Of a stretch of 64,000 nt of DNA, positions 35,722 through 47,397 are shown one piece after another. Position numbers and translations under genes: made by a program. Under the pieces are notes generated by a model. It worked only from the letters and a program-made list of their open reading frames with translations, was not told where the DNA came from and did not search any database. Source of the DNA: Buddleja alternifolia (taxonomy: Eukaryota; Streptophyta; Magnoliopsida; Lamiales; Scrophulariaceae); the NCBI GenBank assembly GCA_019426215.1, contig CM033399.1, positions 23,755,022-23,819,021 of the forward strand. Direction: 5' to 3'. The stretch's first letter is position 1. Each line of letters begins with the position of its first letter.

Positions 35722-37818
35722 TTAAAGGACAGTTCTAATTTTTCTTAGGTACCCATGTTGTCTTGGGTCCTTCAATGTTAGTAACTTTGGTTTGAATTCC
35801 TGGTCTTCATTGTAGGAATACTGGCCTTTTTGGGTTTCACATTGTGTTGTGTGTGCATTTTTCACCTTCTGCTGTGTGTGCTTTTTGGGTGTATAATAAT
35901 ATCCTCGATTATAATAGTAATCATAATCATAATCATAATCATAATCATAATCATAATCATCATAGTATCGATAATATGATCTTGACTGTCTTGGATATTG
36001 ACGCTGGTATTTCCTTGGCGCTGGCTTGGGTTGCACTTTTGGTGCTGGACGCATAGCGCTTGATTCACTGTGGTTAGGTTTATCCTTAGCCTTTTGAGTG
36101 TTTAGATGAACCTTTCTTTGTGAATCATTTGCTTTCGTCTTTCCCTTGCTTGAGTCAGCTTTGGCTTTCTCATTTGGCCTCGTACCATTGTCGCTTGGTT
36201 CATTTAGCGTTTGACTTTGTGAACCTTTCTCAACAAAGAAAACATCATTTCCTTTGTTGTTTGCCGTAACATTAGATTTATTTGGTTGTTTAACGAATTT
36301 ATTGCATCCTAAACCGGTCCTTTCACCAAACATTCTTGTTACCTCAGTCACATTATCCAACTTTCTTGAAGCTTTTGATAATGATGAGACGAGCTGCTCT
36401 GATTTGGCAAGTCTAGCGATCAGATCAGCTTCTCTCTTGACTATTATATAAAGATCGCTTTTCAATTGAGTATTCTCACTTTCAAGCGATTGGTTCTTCT
36501 CAATACATTGTTGCTGAATTTGCAACTCTGCTTTGAGCGTTACTTTATCACTTGTGAGCGATGAGATAATAGCGAAGTGATTTTGATATATTTTGGCGGC
36601 ATCTTGACAATCTTTATAATATTCATTAACTTTGTCAAGTAATTCATCATAAGAAAGAGGATGAGATAATTCAGTGGTTACCTCTGGTAGCGAATCGTCA
36701 GACGCTTCATCTTCTCTTGCCATTAGAAAATCAACGCTGAGTCGCTTGTAGGCTCATCATCACTGCTTTCATCTGATGATTCCAAATCCTCTTCAGGTGC
36801 GGAGAATGGTTCAGATTCCACTAGCAAACCTTGTTGGCGAAGGTTGCTCCTGAATTGGTTTCTATCCACATAGTCTTGCCTTGTGGGCTTAGACACATTT
36901 GGATAAGGGCAATTTACCTGGTAGTGCCCTGGTTTCCTGCAATTATAACACAAATTAGTTTTCATTTTCTATTCAGTGGTTAATCGCTTTGATCCAACTG
37001 GAGCTGAGAGATTCTGAGTAGGAGTTATAGGCGCTCGATAAGGAACTGGCGCTAATGGCTGAGGTGTAGAATATACTGGCGCTTGATACTGAGGCGCTGG
37101 AGCAGGGGGAGGAGTTTGAAATGACGTTTGTCCACTAGGATTTCTCTTTTCATGTCTTAGAAATTTCATGAATTTCTTGACCAATAAAGCCATCTCCTTT
37201 TCTTCATTGGATATTGTTGGTTTAACCTCACTAACCGCTTTACCCTTACTTTTGGTAGTAGCGATTAAAGCTCCTGATTCAGTCGCTGACTTCACCCAAT
37301 TCGAACTCAAATGCCTTTAATTCTGAAAACACAGGTTCTGGAGTAAGAGTCTCCAATGTTTGTGATTCTCTCATAGCAACAGTCTTAATCAGATACTTGC
37401 TTGAAAGACTTCTGAAAATCTTATTGACCATTTCCTTGTTGGTCAACTCCTTGTCTAATGACGCTAACTCTGTAATGAGCAAAGTAAACGTTGCGTCCAA
37501 TTGTTCTAGCGTCTCATTGGGCTGCATCTTGAAATACTCAAATCTTTGCATGGCTATGGAAAGCTTGTTCTCCTTCATTTGTGCTGAACCTTCACACACT
37601 ACAGCCACCTTATCCCATATTTCTTTGGAAGTCTTACATTGTTTGATCTTGTTGAACAATGCATCATTATCTCCTAACGCTGAGTAGAGTGCACTTCGTC
37701 CAACATTATCCAGATTCGCTCTTTTTCTAACCTCTGGCGTCCATTCTAACTTAGGTTTCTCGACGTAACCATCTGGAGTAGCCTCGGTTGCTCTAGGGGC
37801 TCGAGTTACAACTTTTTC
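35722..37818 (-). pseudogene. Gag of element B, N-terminus deleted
   Basis: It begins at a point matching about residue 50 of the element C Gag (DGYVEKPK), then the LFNKIKQCKTSKEIWDK region, zinc knuckle CYNCRKPGHYQVNC (about 36900-36960), acidic stretch, coiled coil (about 36370-36570), basic linker and an extended Tyr-Asp repeat (about 35910-35990). Frameshifts near 37290, 36725 and about 35780; an in-frame stop just before 36965. Confidence 0.88.
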
Positions 37819-39288
37819 GAAGGGGGAGGGGGGGTTGAATAGACCCTGAAGTCTTTTTCGACTTCAAAAATTTCGTATCACTTTTAAAGATTAGAACGCT
37901 TGGGTCAGACGCTTCAGTAAAGATAACTTAGACTTAGTGATTTTAGCAATTTACCAAAGTATGGTAATGCTTAGATCACTTAATCAGGGTTAGCACAGCG
38001 AAAATGATTTTAAAGCTTTAGCGTTTGTTTTGGTTAAATAGTCGCTTAGCAGATTAGCTTGTCTTTTTCAAAGCAAATAAAATAATGTAAAGCAAGACAA
38101 TAATTAAAGTAAATGACACAAGAAATTGTAAGGTTCACTGGGTGATGTAATCCCAGCTACGTCCTTCTTCTCCTTTTCACTCGAAGGAAATTTACTAAGA
38201 TGATTATCAAAGAATCACACAGAATCTTCTACAAGATAGTAAATAGGTGAAAATGATCTTGGGTTCCTTGATCACACAGATTTCAGCACCAATGAAGATC
38301 GTCTTCTACAAGCTTCTCTCCCTCAGAAATACTGCTTGTAAGGGGTTTCAACAGCTTTCTCACTCAGATGAAAGGTTGAGGGTTTTGTCACAAGGGTTTG
38401 TTTGTTTTTGGGAAGATCAAACAACTTGGAATATCTCAGTAAGAATTTAGGTTTCTTCTTTGGAAGAGGTTTGAGATATTTGTGACTGTCTGGAGTGTAT
38501 ATAAAAAGCTTGAAAGATTTTGGCTATGGAGTTTCTAATCTTTTTCTTTGAACGAGAATTTCAGTAGAGTTTCTTGTGCATATACGTATATCTCTATTGT
38601 GTCGATCTCTATTAGGCTTGCTGGAGGTAGGGTAATTATAGGCAATTCTTGGGATCTGTCCGTTGGACACATGTAGGAGCGTGCCTTTCATGCGGCGCGT
38701 GATTCTACCTTTTCTCTGACATTCCTGAAAATTTGCTGGTTCCGATTGGACGGGGAGCAGCTATAAACTCTGAAGTTCTGACAGTCTAGTCAAAAAGTGG
38801 CTTGTCCACAAGTCATAATAGCTTATCACATTTAATGCTCTTATCAGGCATTTAATGCATTTGAATTTGTTTCCCGTTGGAAATAAATGTCCGTTGAATG
38901 ATTGCATTTAAGTCCTTCATGACTTGAGGATTTAATTCAGGTGAATCTGATACTGATCGCTATAGTTCTTTGAGCGTTTGATCCATAAATCCTGAAATAG
39001 TCCTTTAGCGTTTGACAATTGCTAAGAACAAATCTTCATCTTTAATTGACTTCAGACGCTGATCTTCAACTTCTTCTCTAATAGACTCACCTAGAATTCT
39101 ATCAGTAATTCGGTATCTAATACTTAGTTTAAAATCTATAAAGATAAAAATTACAAGCCTAAATAAAAATTACATACTTTCGAACGCTTATACATAGATC
39201 TATTAAAACAGAAACTTACATTATATTTGGGGTCTAACATAAAATCCTATCTTGTCATCATCAAAACATCTAATGAAATTTCCTAACA
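37819..39288 (-). repeat. 5' LTR of element B, 3' end deleted
   Basis: Aligns with 26723-29956 but lacks its last roughly 50 bp; the C-rich tract is joined directly to gag sequence, so the PBS is gone. The right end CCTAACA is followed by the target copy CAAGG. Confidence 0.9.
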
Positions 39289-39293
39289 CAAGG

Positions 39294-39369
39294 AAACATA
39301 AAGAAACCTAAATTAACATAAATACTAGAAATATATGGAAAGATATTATATTATCTTAATTTTAGTACA
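39294..39369 (-). repeat. LTR start fragment of the older copia element
   Basis: Continues the LTR of 26604-26722 on the other side of element B. The proposed start is TG on the minus strand at 39369; the exact border is uncertain. Confidence 0.45.
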
Positions 39370-39378
39370 TTTAGCTAA

Positions 39379-39406
39379 CTAGTAAAATGCACGCGCATTG
39401 CGCGTG
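39379..39406 (-). mobile_element. Helitron-like 3' terminus
   Basis: The minus strand has a GC-rich hairpin CACGCGCA/TGCGCGTG (39390-39406, 8-bp perfect stem), seven bases, then CTAG followed by T. Helitrons end in a hairpin 6-12 nt before CTRR and insert before T. The 5' end (TC on the minus strand, to the right) was not located. Confidence 0.5.
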
Positions 39407-39409
39407 ATC

Positions 39410-40422
39410 TACTCTGTTCATTTTAAATTTTAGTATGAAATTTTATATAATATAATAATAGATTATAGACATATATAAATAAACAAACCTAATATGCACA
39501 AGATAAAATTTTGTAATTTTATGAATTGTACTACGTAAATAGAATATTTAACTTGATAGTAGTCCGCAATCAAGATAAAACTAAACTGTGCACTCTAATC
39601 TATATTATATGTTTAATTTTATCAATTAATGTTTTTATTTTTTAATTTAAATTATTCAATAATTTGGATACATAGCTTTTAATTTATGTTTGTATAATTA
39701 AAAGATAACGGACATTTAACTTGATTTGTAATAAAATATAAAAAAAACATAAAAATTTAATATACGGTGTCAAATTACATTTATCTAATGTTATTTAACA
39801 TAATAATATTTTTGTTGAAAGTTTGTAGATCTGTTATCTATCATTTGTGATAAATAGATCCAAACTGGAAAACAAGAATGGTTAGTTTAACAATTACTTT
39901 TTGTAATCCTTGAAACAACTAATTGCATTCTAATTTTTGTCACACTTTGATTTATCTTCCTCATAATTATCTTTTTTGTTAATTTTGTAGTTTATAATAA
40001 GTTGAAATCTTATTTTTTATCATTTAAATTATGCCACAAGCCTATAGTTTTCATGGATTTGTGATTTTTTTGGATTTTCATTTCCTCTTCTATGTAAAGA
40101 TGGCAATGAGCTCGGGTAGAACGAGTATCCACCTTGGACTCGATCACCACTTGGGGCGGGCGTATGAGTCTAAAATACGTATTTTTCACAATGTTACCTT
40201 TTATGTTATTATCAAAAAACTAAAATAAATGATAAATGTCTGCGTCATTTACCATTTAACTAATCTCACTATGCAATTATTTAATGATTAACACTAAGAA
40301 TTACTCACACATGGTGTATAAGACTATAGCTAGCAATTACGTGCATTATTTAGGATTTTTTTGACTTTTTTTCTTGTATGTATTTTTCTATTATTACATA
40401 CTAATCAATCCTTTAATATAAT
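39410..40422. other. AT-rich sequence, nothing recognised
   Basis: May be the body of the Helitron-like element ending at 39379; no coding region seen. Confidence 0.4.
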
Positions 40423-42022
40423 TGTTAGAGTATATGCCCTCGAATGCCATAAAGAGGATAGATTTATAGGGCATAAACATTGTAACTAAACTATGGTTTT
40501 TCTATTAATATAAGGCAGTTGATTGTTGTTCTCTTATAGGCATTTATAAGGTGTGAATAAACAACGTAAAGTCCTTGATGGCAAGGCGAACCTTCTACCT
40601 CCTATGGGATAGGAGGAAAGACACTAGAATGGTTTGACCCTTGACATCTAAAAGGGTTCGCAAGTCTAAGAAATATTGATTGGGCATCAATAGTGAATAA
40701 AGACTTGTATGATGTAAGTTTCGACAGGGAAAGTGACAGTCGTACACTATGGAAATGGTAGTGGGAACTTATATCATAGACGTGTCAGTTGGACTGATAT
40801 GTTCGAACACGGCTCGCATCAGTTCATCACATGGGTATTCACTCATTGACAGTCAATGATGAAACTGATAAGTAGTGATAGGTATGTGTGAACCTCTGAC
40901 CTGAGAAATCGAGTTGAAGATGTACTTGTGACACCAAGTCTGTCATTAGAGTAGTTAGATTCAAATCACCTGTTGGTGGAATCGACCTCGAAGTGCGACT
41001 TGATGGGAAAGTAGCATTGTTAACTGATTTGCAATATGGAATTTATTCTCATAAGTGAATGAGTAAAATATCCTATGCGATCATGAATAAGTGAGGATGA
41101 AAGTCTTTGGCCAAAGCATTTAAATACCTCGACTTATTATGAGCTTAGGCATATGGTCAAGTTATATGAGTTTGACTTTAAACCATGACTCTTACTTGAT
41201 TGGGATATAAGAATAAAAGGTTTATACACATACGGTATTCACGGCGTAAAGGTTTGGAATGATCCTATTCATTCATTCTCAATTGGGTTACGTTGTGAGC
41301 CACGAGACTGGCTAGGTGTCACTCACACCCCTTTCGATTCCTCCCAATTGCCTTTTGAGACGAACCTAAAGAGTCGCGCGCTTAAAGGAAGTACAAAAGG
41401 AAAAACATGGAAAAAAGACTTGAGAGAAATTCACGGCATTGGATGCCGTAATTAATTAATTAATTATTGGATAATTTAATTAATTAATTAAATTAATGAG
41501 TTAATTAATTCTTGGAGAAATTGAATTATAAATTAATTAGGAATTGAATTAATTGGATTATCAATTTATTTATTGGATAAATAAATTATCCGATTAATTA
41601 ATTAGCAAGCAAGACGAAAGCCCGAAGGGTTGCCAGCCCACTAAGGGGCGGCCAAATAGACGCCGAAATAGGGCTCTTGCATGCTAGTGTTATTGTTTCA
41701 TAATAATATAAATATATCACAAGGTGAAAAATAACACAAGGCAACTTACATAACTTTCTCTCTAAGAAAAAGTCTCCCACCTCTCTCTCTCTCTCTCTAG
41801 CCGTGTTTGATAAGGAAGAAAGGAGGAGTTTTTCGTTTTTGATTCCGGCGTGACGAATTAGAGACGTTGGCAAATTCAGCGTTAGAGAAAAAGGATTACG
41901 TTTAGAAATCAACATAGAATGGTAATTTTTCTATACACAATTAAACACGAGGATTAGAGATGATTCGGACTTTGGGAATTAAATTTACTTTCCGCTGCGT
42001 TTTATTCGTATAATTCCCAACA
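40423..42022. mobile_element. Solo LTR, 1600 bp, TSD ATAAT
   Basis: It begins TGTTAGAGTATATGCCCTCG and ends TATAATTCCCAACA. It is flanked by ATAAT at 40418-40422 and 42023-42027. No internal coding region, PBS or PPT, so unequal recombination between two LTRs is the simplest history. The terminal sequence differs from the Sirevirus LTRs of this window. Contains an ATTAATTAATT-rich stretch near 41450-41600. Confidence 0.85.
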
Positions 42023-42209
42023 ATAATCACACCTAAATTACTACACATTTTTCTCCAATATGAATTTCTTATAGCTAGCTTTATGTACCTAGTTCATTTA
42101 CTTTCTTTTTTTTCAATTAGATTGGCTTAGTTACCCAAAAAAAAAAGATTGGCTTACAATTTCTTGGAAAACAATCTTGTCCTATTAAGATCAAACTACT
42201 TTTTGTTTA

Positions 42210-42730
42210 CACTACAAGAAAACAGAGTTTTAGAGACGGAAAAATTCGTCTCTGAAGCCCTGTTTTCCGTCTCAGAAATGTATTAGCGACGGAAATATTT
42301 CGTCGCCACACTTGTAGCTGAAGGTGTCGTCTCTAATTAGCGACGGTTTATTTCCGTCGCAAATATTACCGACGGCCCCAGATTTTCGTCGCTATTTCCG
42401 TGGCTCAATTGAGGTTCCTTTTTATTTAAATCCGTGGCTAATTCTGTCACCATTCCGTCTCTTATTCCGTCGCTACTAGCAATCGTTTTTGCTACGTATC
42501 CATCGCTAAATCTGTCTCAAAATTACCTAGTAAAATCCATCTCTAAATCGCGGTCTCTAAATCCATCTCTAATATAATCATAATTTCCGTCTCTCTATTA
42601 GTTGCTAATTTAGTCATCATTGTCGTCTCTAAATCCATCTCTGAACTAGTAAATCAAGCCGTCACCAAACCCGTCTCTAATATAGTCAGATATTCCGTCT
42701 CCAAATCCGTCTCTAAATCCCCTAATATTT
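42210..42730. repeat. CACTA-2 subterminal repeat region
   Basis: More than fifteen copies of CCGTCTCTAA, CATCTCTAAA, GCGACGGAAAT and relatives in both orientations; predicted binding sites for the element's own protein. Confidence 0.75.
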
Positions 42731-43659
42731 TTCATGTTCAATTTACTAATTTTCTAATCCCTAATTTTCATTAAAAACAACCCAATATCATCAAATTAAC
42801 ATCAAAATTCTAAATCAATTCTAATCAAGCCAAATAATATGATTATCACTAATATAAAAAATCACACATACATTCAAACATCTATTAAACAAGCAAACTA
42901 TTTGTTCAAATAAATTTAACAATTCAATAAAAAATCAAAGTGCTAACAAATATAAATTACTAAATCATTCATCCAACAAATGAAAACTCTTAACTCTTTC
43001 ACTTCAAATGCAACAATGTCACTCTCTTCTCCACATATTGAAGCTTATTTGAAGAATTGCAGAACACACCATGTAGAACCTGAAGGATAGAAAAATCTAC
43101 TGTTAAAACTTAAAATCATTTCATCATACATAAAACTTTACATATTCAAGAAAGCCTCAAACTCAATAATATCAATTCTTCCGAAAATACAAAACTAAAA
43201 GAAACATAGCAGAATTGAGAATGCAAAATAAAGGATGATACAATTGCTATAAGTAATGTCAAGTATAATACCTGAACAAATTCTGTAAACTCCCAACTTC
43301 CTCACATAAATACTGGTTCCTGCAACATAAATGAATACCCACAAAAATTATTTAATTTAAAGATAAAGTATTTCAAACTTAGCAAAAGAAAAAAAATGCT
43401 AGTCTACTTTGACAAGACTAAGGAAAGAAAAATATCACTTCTAAGTATGCCCTAAAAAGTAAATGTTAAAACAAAACAAATCATGACAACTGAAATTCTA
43501 CCATGGTGCAATCAGAATAAAAAAGACGAGATAGTTCCTTCTTCTACTCCATCAAAGTAACTATTTAAATTTATACACATCACAAAACATGGGATATAAG
43601 TGTCTCATTACATTTTCAAGATTACTAATAAAAATTACTTACTTCAATATTAGAAAAGT
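42731..43659. other. Non-coding part of CACTA-2
   Basis: AT-rich, no gene seen; may include 3' UTR of the minus-strand gene(s). Confidence 0.5.
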
Positions 43660-44019
43660 TCAATCATCACTCTCCATGTCATCATCACTATCATCAGAGT
43701 CATATTCATCTTGATCCTGTTCATCTTCTTCTGATTCAGGATACTCTTCATTCCTCATATTGACTTCGGTTAAGTTCATGGCACTTCGAAAACTATTGAT
43801 CACATCCAAATCCAACTCTTCTGTCATAGCATCCGGCACATTGCTAATCTCATCAGTTTCTACCAAAATAGGTGGAGGAGCAGATGTCTCCCCTTCTTGA
43901 AAAGGGGTCTCAGTCCTTGGCATAATATTCTCATCTTGTTCTTCAACTAATGGGATATCAAATTTACCTGTAGCTTTTACTTTGCATACTCCCCACCAGT
44001 CATGCCTCTCATGTTTCAT
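43660..44019 (-). pseudogene. Acidic C-terminal fragment, possibly of a TNP2-type transposase
   Basis: The 119-aa frame starts HDWWGVCKVKATGKFDIP, which resembles the sequence just after the DUF4216-like part in plant TNP2 proteins, and ends in a run of Glu/Asp/Ser (SEEDEQDQDEYDSDDSDDD). No other transposase sequence is found nearby, so the body was lost or lies elsewhere. A hAT-like MITE sits directly upstream. It could instead be a separate exon of the TNPA-like gene. Confidence 0.4.
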
Positions 44020-44035
44020 GCCTCTAATAAGAAAC

Positions 44036-44465
44036 TAGGGGTGCCCACGAACCGAGCTCGAGCCGAGCCTGGCCAAAATTCTGGGCTCGAGCTCGACGAG
44101 CCTCAGAAATATGAGCTCGAGCTGGAGCTCAGGAAAAAAATAAAAAATTAATTTCTTTAATTAATATACATTATATTATTAATTTTGTATTAATATATAT
44201 AATTAAATATAATCATCATAAATATTTAATATTTAATAACTAATACATATATAATATTATAAGATATTATATGTTATGTATGTATTAAAAAATAAATAAA
44301 ATATTATATTATATATATATTAAAAAAAATTATTATTCAGGCTCGCGAACCTTCACAAGCATAGTTGGGCTCGAGCTCGGATCGAGAGAAAAGCTAGGCT
44401 AGTTAGGCAAGGCTGAGCTCGAGTCGAACTTTTTTCGAATTGGCTCGGCTCGGTGGTCACCCCTA
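44036..44465. mobile_element. MITE with TAGGGGTG termini (hAT-like)
   Basis: Left TAGGGGTGCCCACGAACCGA and right complement TAGGGGTGACCACCGAGCCG form inverted ends; the interior is rich in GAGCTCGAG. The flanking 8-mers TAAGAAAC and ACAAAAAC agree only partly, so the duplication is decayed. Confidence 0.65.
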
Positions 44466-45306
44466 ACAAAAACTATCATTTTGTAATTATTTCTCTTATT
44501 AATAATATTTATCAATCATTTTATTTCTTGATATTCATTTACTCAAGTTTATTAATCATGTACTATTATTTTTCAAACTAAAAATCATATGATTTAGAAC
44601 TCATGCAAATATTTTTTTAATGGTAGTCATCAAACTTGAATTAAATTTTTAATTTTCCAGCTTATAAATGAACAAATTATGCAATAGGCTAATAGCCATA
44701 TGGAATGAAGCATTCAGTTCACATGCCTAACTTTGCACTTTAGGCTTGCTACAAGAATATCTGCAATCATATACTTAAGTAATTATACTTAAGCAATACA
44801 CATTCATAGCACACACTCACATGGCTGCACGTAATTATACACATTTACAAATGCTCACCTGCGCATACAAACACAGCTGAAAATTAGAGCATGTGCAGCA
44901 TTGCCTCTACAAGTGTCACTGCCCAAAATCATCTCTCTCACCCTCATATGATAGGTATTTTCGCATAACATCAACACAAAACAGAGTAATATCCAGTGCA
45001 ATTCAACTTCACTCCATAGTCTAACATCCCAGCCATTTCCAACTCAACCACAATTTTTAAAGTTCACAATAGCAACACAAAACCACATTCACATACTTGA
45101 GTAAAGCTCAAAATCTAAATCATTCCACACAAAAAACCCAATAATTATATAATTAATTATGCATAATATATATCTTAAAAAAGTTTATCATCAATTGAAA
45201 AATGCACCAAAAAGTCCAATGCAGAAGCTATGCTATCAAATTCAAAATTAACCAAAATAAATTACTACTGCCACCATGAGATTAATATCAAGTTCAATAG
45301 TCCAGA
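44466..45306. other. Non-coding CACTA-2 sequence
   Basis: AT-rich with TATTAATT runs; no gene seen. Confidence 0.5.
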
Positions 45307-47397
45307 TTATGGTGCTTTTTGGCTTAAATCTTGTTGCCCACAGTGTCCAAGTTCTTGAATCATTTTACGAATTTCCTCCCGAAGGTTCTCATTCATTTGT
45401 CGAGCCTCTTCCTCCCTCCTCTGAGCCTCCTCTTCTCTCTTCCGACCCTCTTCAATTAGCTTTTGATATTCCTCCTTCATATCAAGGATTGTTTTTGATA
45501 GCTCCTCAATTTTTTCAGTGGACTCTCTCTCATGCATAAATGGTGAACTAACGGAGTTACCACTTATAGTTCTCCCAAAACTTTGGCAGCGCCCAATTCC
45601 ATACAAACGACCCTTAGACGGACCTCCTGCCACTTCACACCATGAAGAAAGATTGAAAGAAGGTAGAGACGAGGAATCACTGCAACCTTGTTTTGACCTA
45701 TATTCATCCTATATATAAATATCATATAAAGTTTAGACAACAATGATATAAATAAGTTATCTAACTAATCACATAACCTTAAACACATAAGATTGACTAA
45801 TTAAAAAGTACTCACACTGATTCTTTTTGATTTTTTGTCAACAAAATCCCCAACCCCTCAGTTGCTTCTTTGACATCGTTCAAAGAGCTCAAAATCATCC
45901 ACGGGGCGTTTGAGCTCTTTTATCTACAATTATGTAAACAATACTAATTAATGACCAATGAAATTGCATAGAAGAGACCAAAAAGATCCAAAATGAACTT
46001 TACCATTCGCTGACGGTGAGCTTCACGAGAAATAGAACCGCCTGTATGTTTTGTAATTGAGCCATCTTTCTCTGTCATGCGATTCTTTCGAGCTTGTTCA
46101 CATTTTGTCCTGTAATCCTCTGTAGCCCAATTGTTTTCCACTAACTCATCCCATATCTCCGGGATCATACAGGCGTTTAAGTCGATCATCTAACCAATCA
46201 TGTCTAATGCAGTTGCTTCTCTGCCAAGTTGGTTGCTGGCATCCTTCAGTGCTTTCTGTTTGGCTTTGTAGAGCATTTCCCTTAATCTAGCACCCGCATT
46301 TTCATTCCACACCTTTCTCATCTCTATGTCGGTGATGCCGTCCCATCTATACCTTAACTGGAATATTTCATTACAAACAATTAATTACGTTAAACAATAT
46401 AGGCTACTACGTTTGAAAATGCAAATAAAGTAGAACTACACAATATATTAATTAGCTAATGAAAATACAAATCACCTTAAAGTTCTCCCAAAGCAAGTTT
46501 TAAGTTGCATCTGGTACTGCAAGCCACTTGGGATATGCCCGTGTATAAAGGCCTTTTATATCATTTGAGATATTTCTAAAACATTATTTAAATGAAAATA
46601 AATGAAAATGACATATAAGAGTTACAACAAAATTTCTAAAATTTTATTTAATATAAAAATAATTTCTGCACTTTACTTAGAGTTCACAACAGTTATTTTG
46701 GGACGTTTGTCTGGATCCGTTGGAATTTGGGTCCCTAGGTTATCTCCCCTTCGTCGCATCTCTGAAGAAAGATCTTGATTACTCGTCCCACTAACTGGAT
46801 CATTCTCTAACTCCAATGTTGTCTCTTCAACCTATACCAATTAATTTATGGTGTAACTATCATTACGAATGTAAGTCTCATCAATGTGTATATTCAAGTT
46901 AAATATAAACATAATAAAAGTAAAATATTTGCATCAAAACCTTTTTTTTTTTTTTTTTGATAGGAAACATTCATTTATAGGAATTGAGAGAAAACAGTAC
47001 AGACATCAGGGGAGATACTCCCAACATTACAAAAGAGACCTTGGGGTAAAGAATTAAGATAAATAGGACTTGACCAATGTTTTTCAACCCCCTATTTACT
47101 TAAATTATGAGCAACTACATCACTACATTACTAGCATGGTTTCAAGATTGTGTATTATATCTTTAGAGACAACATTATAAAGACTACATATGTATACAAT
47201 GATTATATATATACCTCTGACTCATAATCATGCGGCCTCGAGATATGTGATGAACTTTCTCCATAAGTCATTCTAGGATTAATTTGTGAATCTAAAGTCT
47301 CTTCGTCTCGAGGGCGCAAGGCCCGTCCTTTTCCACGATGTGCGCCACACTCACGTTGCGTGTTCCGCCCACGTGTACCCCGCCCTCTAGTCGACAT
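45307..47397 (-). pseudogene. TNPA-like (Transposase_24, En/Spm) gene of CACTA-2, six exons, three stops
   Basis: Exons on the minus strand with GT-AG borders: 47397-47215, 46831-46677, 46575-46476, 46357-46004, 45923-45816, 45708-45307. Exons 2 and 3 sum to a multiple of three and all others are multiples of three, which supports the model (434 codons). It begins MSTRGRGTRGR, then has a conserved LRYRWDGITDIEMRKVW region, NRMTEKDGSITKHTGGSIS (the family's hallmark), GGPSKGRLYGIG, and a Glu-rich C-terminal coiled coil. TNPA-type proteins bind subterminal repeats. In-frame stops occur in exon 3 (near 46500), exon 4 (46190-46192) and exon 5 (near 45860), so this copy is dead. Confidence 0.8.
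46942..47150 (-). mobile_element. Possible truncated LINE/SINE tail in an intron
   Basis: A T17 run (46942-46958) followed on the plus strand by GATAGGAAACATTCATTTAT; read on the minus strand this is sequence ending in a poly-A tail, as left by 5'-truncated non-LTR insertions. It lies inside intron 1 of the TNPA-like gene. The left border is uncertain and no target repeat was found. Confidence 0.35.

Larger units (their letters stand above)
26723..39288 (-). mobile_element. Sirevirus-type copia retrotransposon, element B (decayed)
   Basis: Flanked by identical CAAGG (26718-26722 and 39289-39293), the 5-bp duplication of a retroviral-type integrase. On the minus strand: truncated 5' LTR (39288-37819), gag (37818-35722), pol (35721-32941), 3' ORF (32940-30218), PPT and 3' LTR (29956-26723). 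Internal deletions removed the LTR end, PBS and gag start, and the RNase H end with the start of the 3' ORF. Many frameshifts. A 1.7-kb insertion sits in the 3' LTR. Confidence 0.92.
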
